Source of the DNA: Apricaphanius iberus
Taxonomy: Eukaryota > Chordata > Actinopteri > Cyprinodontiformes > Aphaniidae
Direction of reading: 5' to 3'
Length of the DNA stretch: 64,000 nucleotides
NCBI GenBank assembly: GCA_028564705.1
Contig: JAPXFQ010000384.1
Span: forward strand, 301,006-365,005
The translations under genes were made by a program, and so were the position numbers. How positions within the stretch are numbered: the first letter of the stretch is position 1; each line of letters opens with the position of its first letter. Below, piece by piece: positions 55,300 to 64,000 of the stretch. The notes below the pieces were generated by a model. That model searched no databases. It was given only the letters and a program-made list of their open reading frames with translations, and was not told where the DNA came from.

Positions 55300-56115
55300 A
55301 TTGAGGGACCTATTGCCAGACAAGTTTAGAGCCACTTGGAGTCCTTAGGGAAATGTTTATCCATTCGCGATCAGTGCATGTCAATGTAATACGAGTCAAT
55401 AAGGCAATCAGGGCAGGAGATTTGCCGCCTGTAATAAGGCATTATCTGCTCCAAACTAAACTACTCCATTTAGCCATATTTAGTCATTAATCATTAACAC
55501 TACTCTCCTCTGAATTCATAACATCTCGGAAGTGCTTATTTGTTTGGTTCCGAAGTCATTCAGACGCCAAAATCAGGGCCATTATAATACTTTCACTCTG
55601 TCTTCTACGGCGGTCGGGTAGACAGAACTTGCTGCTGCAAACCATCAACCAGGTTCGCATTTGCGTGTTTTCAAAGTGCACTAACTGAATCACCAATTGG
55701 ACTAAGTTCAGCTTCCACAGGCTCCCTTTCCGCAACCTAAGCAGACTACAGCCAGAATGGTGGACGGCTGCGATGTCAATGAAATCGCCAGTTTGTGTAA
55801 GTTGGAATCGGTTGCATTAAAAGCCTGTGAAACACCCAGAATCTAAAACCTTAGCACCTCAGAGACGTTCAGAACTCACAAGGGAATATTGGTAACTATT
55901 CTTAACAAAACATGGCTAAATTAAGGCATTTTGGGGGCACATAATGCCTTATTGCATGCACTGATTTGCTCCCATTATATGGATATAAGGTGATCGCGAC
56001 TGGAGAAAAACTTCTTCCAAAGGACTCCAAGTGGCTCCAAACTGGTCTTGGTGGGGAAAATGAGCATAATATTTGCTAAAAATAAGGTCCAGGTTTTAAA
56101 AAAAAACAACTAACT
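55300..56115. mobile_element. DNA element with long terminal inverted repeats
   Basis: The left arm (GAGCCACTTGGAGTCCTTAG, TCGCGATCA, AATAAGGCATTATCTGCTCC) is the inverted counterpart of the right arm (GGAGAAAAAC, GGACTCCAAGTGGCTCCAAA, CATAATGCCTTATTG). One related arm is at 5840-6015. No transposase frame is seen. Confidence 0.6.
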
Positions 56116-57204
56116 TTTCCTTTAATATGAAAGTTCGTTCCTGTTCAATCAGGAGGATACAACACAAATTAACTGAATACATAATTGCAGGAAAAGAACA
56201 TCATACCAACTGGGAAGCACTATTCTTGTGTAAAACTTGAGATCTGAAGCAGACTTATACCCTGTAAAACCACAAAGTAAGAATCGTTAAGTTCTGGGTC
56301 AAGTAAAAACCCAGATCTTAACCTTTTTCAAATGCTGTTAATGACTTGAAGCAGACTGTTCATGCAGGAGAGGCCTAAAAAGTCTCACAGCTGGAAGGGA
56401 AGAGCACGGTTGTTTCTCAGCACCCTGTTTACCACCAAGTGGTCGGTCGGTCGTGAAACAAATTAGGAGGACTGTCATAAACAGGTGCTGGTTGGTGCCC
56501 GGCCTTGAGGCTGAGAGGCCGAGAGGCTTGTTGGAGTTTGTCATGTGGCTGAAGCTGAGTCTGAGCCAGGAATCGGGGTGTTAGATTGTTGGGATTCCTG
56601 GTTTCTGCCGCCTGGGCCGCCCTAATCCCCCCTTCGCCCCTGTGTGTTATTGGAGGCCTCTTTGCCATCTTAGCTGCCTTTCCTCACACCCACGCCCTGC
56701 GTTTCTCCTTCCTTGGCCTGTTTTTATCCCCCACCTCCACTGTTTGGCCTTCCCCAGTCCTGATAAGTGTCTCTGAGCACACACTCAGCCCTGTGTGCAC
56801 CAGGCCTTAGCCTAATGGAGTGAGATAACATGACTAGAGGGCCACTCGCTGTGGGCTCTTTGGGAGGCGGCTGGTCTGGTTCAGCATATTTTACTGATTT
56901 ATAATAATTCATAGTGAACGGCTTTACTGTTGTATTGAAAGCTGAGAAACATCTGGATCAAATTTCTTTCTTTGTTTTTAAAGTGAACTTATCAAACAGC
57001 AGAACGTGATAAAACCACAAAAGATAAAGATAAACCGATAGGCTCCATTTCCAAACGCCAACAGTTTCTGCACCGTTACTTAACCTCAGCCCCGCTAATG
57101 AAATGAGATAAAAAGTACGCAGACAGACAGATCATCAAATATATTCACCATAAACCTACTTACTGATTTCAGTCATATTAATTATTTCTCCATCTCTAGT
57201 CTAC

Positions 57205-57310
57205 GAATTCCCTAGAGCCAAACATGGAGAAGCAGCTTTCAGTTTCGATGCTTCTCTTATCTGGAGCAAACTTTCTGATGACTGGAAAGCTGCTGAAACA
57301 CTAAGCTGCA
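57205..57310 (+). mobile_element. LINE 3' coding fragment
   Basis: ATTCCCTAGAGCCAAACATG, then GAGAAGCAGCTTTCAGTTTC and CTTATCTGGAGCAAACTTTC. This copy is uninterrupted across the point where the 8207-9660 copy is split. Confidence 0.7.
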
Positions 57311-57650
57311 AAGAATGGTCAGCATTCTACCAGCAACAAATCTCCAGATGTGAAAATAAGTCTCAAAACCCCTTTTGCAGCTGTAACTCTGATCAGTACG
57401 TAAACAGGATTTTTTTTTTCTATGTGTATCAGGCGATTGCTGCATACATACTTAATGATTTGCATGCGTAGGAGCCGTTTTGAATTCGCAGTTAGCTTTA
57501 AGATGGTGTAATTTGAAATTGTGCATGTGTAAATGGATTTTTTACTTGTGATTTTTTATTTATTTTATGTGTGTCCATTTTACCAAGCACTTTCAAGTAT
57601 CCGAAGTTACACACAAAATGTATTTTACAGTTTAAAAATCAGATTTCACA

Positions 57651-58100
57651 CTAGGGCCACACGATTATCTCCAAAAAATAATCACGATTATTTTGATCAA
57701 TATTGTAATCACGATTATTAATCCCGATCATTCATCCAGTCCTGTAAAATATCTATTTTTATTGCACCAATTATAAACTTTTAAAAATGGAATTTTTTTT
57801 TGTGAAAAATAAAACTTATTCTATAAGAATAGATGATTAATAATGCAAAAAAACGAACAAAAACAAACTCCAGTATATATATATATATATATATTATTTT
57901 ATTTGGTCAGCTTAATGAAACTTTAGCCATGCGTTTGCCCCCTGGTGGTTGGCAGACTATTGGTTGAGGCAGTGTATGATGAAGAGGCACGTAGTGAAGC
58001 TCGCATTTTGAATGTAAATATCGTTCACGATCAGGTTCATTTAATTGTGGCCACCAAAATAGTGATAACGAATAAAATCCGATTAATTGTGCAGCCCTAA
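57651..58100. mobile_element. 450-bp MITE flanked by TTCACA duplications
   Basis: The left end CTAGGGCCACACGATTATC and the right end ATTAATTGTGCAGCCCTAA are inverted repeats. TTCACA lies immediately outside both ends (57645-57650, 58101-58106). An AT microsatellite (57874-57894) lies inside. It is hAT-like in its TAGGGC ends. Confidence 0.8.
57874..57894. repeat. (TA)n microsatellite
   Basis: About 10 TA units, inside the MITE. Confidence 0.9.
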
Positions 58101-59699
58101 TTCACATATACAAGTAACCAGAGTTATTTAGATATTGATATTGATAAGCTTTCTGCTGTAGGGAATCATTTTAATCTTATATCAGCAAATTTGCCTGTCA
58201 TTGCCTGTCTGCATCCAGCTTCATCTGTTCCTTGCGAGTGTGTTTTTTTTCAAGCTGAAGGAATTGCTTCTAAAAAAAAAAATCACCTCATGCAAAGACC
58301 GCATAAAAAAACAGTCTGCCTCAAATTCAGTCCATAAGCATCACCTTCAGTATCATTTTATCACATGCTGTGAAACCCATTCACATTATTACATCTGATA
58401 TATTTTAAATACACCATATTTTTAACTTGGGTCAAGATATTAAATAATGCAGTGTACAATATGGAATACAATTATATATTAAGTAATTCAATCAGTAGGT
58501 AAGTTGAGTCTCCCAAGGTTGTCTGCCATTACTTTCAAGATCCAGCAGGTGTCAGTATACCAAGACAGCAGCAACACAGTATCGACACAATTTGGGCAAT
58601 TTGCCGAAACGCTTCCCATCACTGTGTCTTGTGAATGCGGCATTGCGTTGCAGGAATATACCAGCATTTGTACCAGCAAGCTGGATAGAGTTGTGCAGAG
58701 CTGTAGGAGCCTCAGGTTTTTAGAGCAGGGACTGTACAGAATAGCCACCTTTTGGAGGAGGTCGCAAAAAAACTTGAGGAGCGAGGCTTCAGTCATGATA
58801 AAAAACAGGTTATGTTCAACTATTTTCTTTTTTTGACCACAGACTCTTCCATGTCAGGGTTTATGCGCAGCCTTGAAAGTCAACACCCCGGACACCATAC
58901 CCCAATTTATCCCGGCATGGCGTAATCCTTTGTGAAAAGCACCTGATCGTGGCAAATTGCCACCACAAGTTGAGCTCTTAATAATGAATAAAAGGCTCTC
59001 TAATGCCGCCGTTGTCTTTTGAAAGAGGCTATCGCCACTCTCTTGGAATAAGTTTAGTATAGATCGATCATGGGAAGAATCGCCACAGTTTTCTCTTTTC
59101 TCCTTTTACAGATAATGGGGAGTTAGCGTTTTACCTGTTAATAAATTAAAACATAATTTTTGAACTGGATTTAGTATTCTCTCAGATTGGCTGCAGAATC
59201 ATGCAGATGGTAGCAGATGCCTTGCAGCAAAAAGGTCCTGGGTGCAAATTTGCATGTTCTTCACTCCAAGTATTCCCACAGTCCAGAAAACATGACCATG
59301 TGGTTAAATGGTCTCTCTAAATTGTCCATAGTTTTGTGCCGGTGTGTGTCCTGTTTATCTCTGCTGCTCTGTGAGGGACTGCAGATCTGTCCAACCCTAC
59401 ACACCCCCTCTCCATGATGTGCAAGTTGCTCTGGCTAAAGTTGTGTCGGTTTCACTCTGGGAAAGCCAAGCAGTGACCTTTTCGAACTCAACTCTGTAAA
59501 TTGTGATCTGAAAGGCTTCTGTTTATTCAGGTTTCCAATGAGGACCAACAACTTCCCGGGGTGTGGAAAAGTAAAGACTGTGAAGGAAATCTTGTTGGGT
59601 TGATGTGAAAGGGAGCGTTCAGGTCGTCTTCTGGGCTGTTTCCTTTGAAAACAATGATCTGAATGAACAGACCCAGCCTGATAAAAGTGAGTATCTGTT

Positions 59700-61800
59700 A
59701 TGAGGTTAGCAGAGGTATTCTGTGCTTCTGGGAAAGAGAAAAATACGGAAAACGTCCCAGTTTGTTGGAAAACGGGGTGAATAGACTCTGATTTAATGAA
59801 GGTGGAGCTTTGGTTTTAGTTTCATTGAAGCTACTGAAGGGTGTGCAGGCGCACAGGCGCTCACGTGCATGCTCCTCTGCTCCTGCAGAGGCAGCCGGGG
59901 CCAGGAGAAGGCAGCCAGGCTTAATGAAATATAGCAGCTTAGAGTTCAAAGCCCCCACAGCAGGGCCTGTTAGGGGCTGGCCGCGTGATGGAGATGTTTC
60001 CAGGAGCTTAACGACGCCGGAGTCGCTTCTCCCTCTTTCTCTGCCGCTCTTTTGATGAGCGGTTGGTAGGAATCTTTGGCGAGCGCTCGCAGATTTCACT
60101 TCAAACGGGCGGCAAAGTTATTCCAGGGATTCTCTTTTAATCAGATAGACGTGGCAGGAGCATCTTATTCCCTTTTCTTCTTATTCCACCCCCCTCCTGC
60201 CGTTTCTCTGGTCCCTCGTGTCACCCAATAGCTCCTCCTGTACCATTCCCACCGCCGAAGCAGTGGCTATTCAGCCCACATCTTATGGTGCCAAAGAAAG
60301 AGCCATTGTCCTGGCTGGTCTTACCCCGCTCTTATCTATTGATTGGAAAGGCGAAAGGGGAAAGTAAGCAGTATTGATTACCTGACAGGGTGAAGCTGGC
60401 GGGCAGGACGTCTGGAGGGGTAAGAAAAGAAGTCATTCTTCACCCTCCGCTGCCCCGCTGCTGTCAGAACAGCCTCTCCTGCCACTCCACGCCTCACCCA
60501 GACGCTGCTCCCCCCTTTTAGCTCCCTCAACTTGCCAGGGTGGCTTTTTCTCCTGCTCTCCATGCTGATTTTTATCTCTCTCCCTTTTGTAATGTATAGC
60601 GAAACGTAGAAGCAGAGCCACTTTGTCTGACCCCACCTTTCCCTTTCACCACACCCTCAGAGTTGACATGGGAGCTTTCATGTCTTTATCCCTTCTTTTC
60701 TCCTTAGGATCTTCCTGAGGTTTATGGGGATGCATCATGAGTTTTTTCCCTAGCAGCTCTGGCTGCGTTAAACCCTCTTCTGCTGAGTGGGAGGACGCCT
60801 TCTCCGTCTCTCTCCTTCTTTATGTAAACACCGCATTCTGCGTTTATCCCAGTAATAAATCAACATATTGTAGCACGCGTGGAAGCCGGTGCACGCATTA
60901 TTGTACGGCAGACAGCGGTGTGCGCGCTATCCTGTGAATCTCTTTGGTCCGGTTCCAGGTGTTCTCTGTTTGTACGGCTGTCAGCGCCCCGCTCAGCCCT
61001 TCATTGAGATGTTTGCAGTGGAAGACCAAAGAGAAAAAACGTGTACACATCACTACAAACTCGCAGGTGTTTCGTAAAAAAAGAGACATAATATTTGTAT
61101 TGTTCCCATCTTGCAACCTTTGTTGGGTTTTAGTTTTTCTTTTCCACACTTTTTTTCCCATCCCTCATGTTGGACCAACTTCTCATTAACCCACTGCCTG
61201 ACCTCGGCAGGAGAAGAAAAAAAAAATGGCTTCATTTAGACCCAATCTGGAGAATGCCTCCTATTGAATGTGGCCCTTTCTCTTAAAAATAATCCATCAC
61301 CAAACTGAGCAAAGAAAAACACAGCTAATTCTGTGAGTCGCCAGGCCTCCTCCTCCTCTTTCCTTCGCTATGAAAGATTCCTTTCACATGTGGAGCTCGG
61401 CTATAATAAGGAGCGCTTCACCAGCGCTGTAGTACGGGAAAGCCCATATGGTCATGTGTATCATTCTCCGCTTTAGCAAGCTCCCAACAGTTCAAACAAT
61501 CTGTTAGAAACGCTCACCAGTTGGTCATGAGTCAGATTTCCATTTATCAGGTCAGCTACCAGCCGAGCGCCTCATGAGACTGAACAATGGGGCTTCAGTG
61601 TTTTTCACCTCCAAACTGATGTTAGAGCAAGCTCCACGCTGCGCACGTCGAACTGTTCATCTCACTGGCAAAACACACAAGGGAAACATATTCACATTTT
61701 TACATTCAAACAAGTGGATTTTTCTGTTTTGCTTCCAAGGCTTTCAAGTCCAAGGTTAAAGGAGCCTGTCCTTGAGAGACAGGAGGAGGAGAAGGAGGAG
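59700..61800. promoter_or_regulatory. Candidate non-coding regulatory tract 2
   Basis: This low-repeat tract has several unique, non-AT-rich blocks (for example 60120-60390 and 61330-61570). A GATA site CTTATCT (60331-60337) lies next to an ATTGG/TGATTGG site (60341-60346). Its function is inferred only. Confidence 0.3.
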
Positions 61801-61810
61801 GAGGAGGAGG
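61781..61810. repeat. (GGA)n trinucleotide repeat
   Basis: AGG/GAG units with one interruption. Confidence 0.85.
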
Positions 61811-62125
61811 CCCCTAGGAGAAGAAAAGATGTCAATCATGCACACTGCACAAATACTTATTAAGTTATTCAGTTCACGTCCTTGATGTCAGCACTCTCTG
61901 TGCCTTGTTTTTCCAAGAAGCTTCAAAAGTTATTTTGGAGCGGAGATGCAAGGAGGAAATCGTTTCTGCCACATTCCTTGCGCTCGCATCAGCAGCCATT
62001 CCAAAACGGTTCAAGAGCCGCTCCGGTCGGCCGGATCAGAACACTGTCATCAGAGACCTAACAGCGGACATTTCCGTTGATTATGTTAACAATTAGGATG
62101 ATTGTTTCTCTCTATTACAAGTGTG

Positions 62126-62290
62126 GATGTGTATTAGCAAGAATCTGTTGATACTGTATGTATCACAATACGTGGGAATATTGCAATATATTGCAATACT
62201 ATGAGTATGACCATATTTTGTGATTTTTAAAACTCAATTTTACTGTAGAAAATCTGTTACAGCATTCTAAACACCCAAACCTTTTAGATT
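62126..62290 (+). mobile_element. Non-autonomous DNA element, copy C (partial)
   Basis: GGATGTGTATTAGCAAGAATC, ATACTGTATGTATCACAATA and CATTCTAAACACCCAAACC match the left part of copy A (13494-13640). The right half is missing. Confidence 0.6.
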
Positions 62291-64000
62291 GCCTACTACT
62301 ACTTAGGATTAAAATGCAATATAGAAATGAGCCCCTACCAGCAGGGATCTTGACACCTTCATAGTCGAGCAAAAACAAATTGCATCCGCATTGACCCTAC
62401 TCTAAACCTAAAAATAACAAAACATGCTTCTTATCTTGCAGAGGGGTCAACTCACATCCCTCCTTGTTACCCGGTCTAGTTGTAGGATGATTATCGACAC
62501 TTCCTCTTATGAATTCCCTCTGCCCATTTTCCCATTTCACAATTTTAAACTCACAATCATAAAAAGTCAGCAGTAAGCATTCTCCATCTTCATTATTTCC
62601 TCCATCTTGGTGGAGACTCACCAACATGCTTGAGAGTTGCTACAACTCTACTGCCATCAAAAAGGGTTGTTTCTCTTCCGTTTTTATTTCTTCGTGACAC
62701 TTTTTTTTTTCAGATCCCCAAACAAATTTTATCATCAGAAAAACATTAACCTGAACCTGTGTAGTCCAGACTAGAATCTGTATAAATATTGTATGGCATC
62801 TGCTCTAATCCAGGGGCCCATTCAGTGGGACAAAAAAATATTTGGCATCCTCCAAGTGTGCAAGTTCTCCCCCTTAAAAATAAGAGAGAGGTCTGTAATT
62901 TTCATCATAGGTATAATTCAAAAATTCAGGAAATATAATTGTGTGATATTTAAATAATTTAGTTATGCTGTGATTCAACGGAGTGGTGCGGTTCAGTTCG
63001 AGACCAAGAACGATCAACAGAAAACGTCTCTGCTTGCACCAAACATGAGACATACTATTATATCCTGTTTGTTGTCGCACTAGTATGACGCAACGTCAGG
63101 GGATTTGGTTTAACCCCGCCTGCTCAGGAACACGCCAGACCAAAAAATATAGTGTACCGAGCCGGTTCCGCTCAGTTGAAACAACACTTTAATCGATCAG
63201 AGTGGTGGTTGCTCCCTAGCCTACGAGTTTGCGTTTGAAATTGCTTTACCTTCATTGTGACTGTCATGGTTTAATGGCAGCCTAAGAGGAAAATGTGCAG
63301 GAGTGCTGCTGATATCCACCTTTCAGCAAATATGCAAGAACTTACAATATTTGGCCTTCTGCTGAAAGGTTGGGGTGAATAAACACAGAGTGGAAAATGC
63401 GCCACAAACAACATTTAAGCGTTTGTAAAATGGAGAAGAAAATGTTTTTCTTTGAATTTTTTTCTTGTCGCTTTTAATTTTTTTCCCGGGAGGATATTTG
63501 ATCCCTCATGAATGTGTTTCCAGCTTTAACAGAAGAAATGTTGGAGCAGGGTCAAAGAGCTTTGACAGTCGGCTTCAGCTAAACCTCGGACATGAATCAG
63601 CACTTGTTTCTGTTTCCTCTCCATTCATTCAAAAATTAACTTTCAAGAGTCAGAGGAGCTGAAAGGGGCCTATTAAAAAAAAATAAAAATACATTCAAGT
63701 TTTTACATAGCAGATCAGTAATGCTGCACCCCAAGTCCAAACTCTGCCCTGGTTCCGGCCCCAAAGCAGATCCTGCAAAGCAGCACTGAATGCCTCTGTT
63801 CTCCTTCTTTGCTATGAAGTCAGCGAGATGCAAGCCGCTTCCAGAACTAAAATTACTGCGGTTACAGTTTCTCTTCAGAAAGAAATTTTGACATTCCTAA
63901 TTTCCTGCCTGCTGTGGACTGGGAGAGGCCATCTGATGAGAGGAGGAACTCTCTGCAGCATGGCTGATAAAGACTTCTATGCAGGAATCTGGTGAAACAA

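Larger units (their letters stand above)
43396..64000 (+). other. Presumed long first coding intron of the 43306 gene
   Basis: No Ig-domain or other exon was recognised in 20.6 kb. It contains the repeats listed separately and two low-repeat tracts (47880-49100 and 59700-61800). The parts 43396-45240, 50400-54120 and 62300-64000 show no feature I can support beyond microsatellites and a CT-rich stretch near 53420-53530. Confidence 0.45.

Noticed and set aside
61441..61455. CArG (SRF) box at CCATATGG
   Set aside because: Only four A/T bases between CC and GG; the SRF site needs six.
61905..62096. 63-codon frame (begins MFFQEASKVI)
   Set aside because: No homology recognised. It could be a chance frame, and the splice sites around it are not convincing.

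Overview
The window looks like nuclear DNA of a ray-finned fish, probably a spiny-rayed (percomorph) teleost. The evidence is GT-AG spliced exons with short (78-180 bp) and long introns, AT-rich intron sequence, CA/ATAA microsatellites, and many repeat families typical of teleosts: hAT-like MITEs, Tc1/mariner remnants, L2/CR1-like LINE 3' ends, and an RTE-like LINE 3' end. The species cannot be named from the sequence alone.

One gene is securely recognised. It is zfyve28 (LST2, lateral signaling target 2), a PI3P-binding FYVE protein of early endosomes that restrains EGFR signalling. Thirteen coding exons run on the + strand from 17503 to the stop at 34204. All splice phases agree, giving 987 codons. 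The short first coding exon (13 codons in human) was not found and should lie left of the window, so the full protein would be about 1000 residues. Positions 1-17502 are therefore the 3' part of a very long intron 1, full of old transposons. The lysine aligned with human Lys87 (the reported monoubiquitination switch) and all FYVE signature residues are intact. The 3' UTR begins at 34205, with candidate poly(A) signals up to about 36076.

From about 34.2 to 42.5 kb there are the 3' UTR and repeat-rich intergenic DNA. At 42.56-42.95 kb is a TATA-less promoter-like segment with a YY1-type element, two inverted CCAAT boxes and a GC box. It is followed by a probable non-coding first exon and then by a short coding exon (43306-43395). 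That exon encodes a signal peptide and ends in phase 1. This layout suits a secreted or single-pass receptor. FGFRL1 is my best guess, from the peptide ending and known 4p16.3 gene content, but it is not proven. The remaining 20.6 kb (43396-64000) would be the first long intron of that gene. It holds repeats plus two low-repeat tracts (about 47.9-49.1 and 59.7-61.8 kb) that look like candidate non-coding regulatory sequence.

The most striking structure is in zfyve28 intron 4. An old DNA transposon (21133-26436) has been invaded by a terminal-inverted-repeat MITE. The MITE was split by a hAT-like element with a perfect 8-bp target duplication, and that element itself carries a tRNA-like SINE head. 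A second, uninterrupted copy of the MITE at 19451-19954 acts as an internal 'empty site'. I found no CRISPR array, rRNA or convincing tRNA gene, and no clearly novel coding system.
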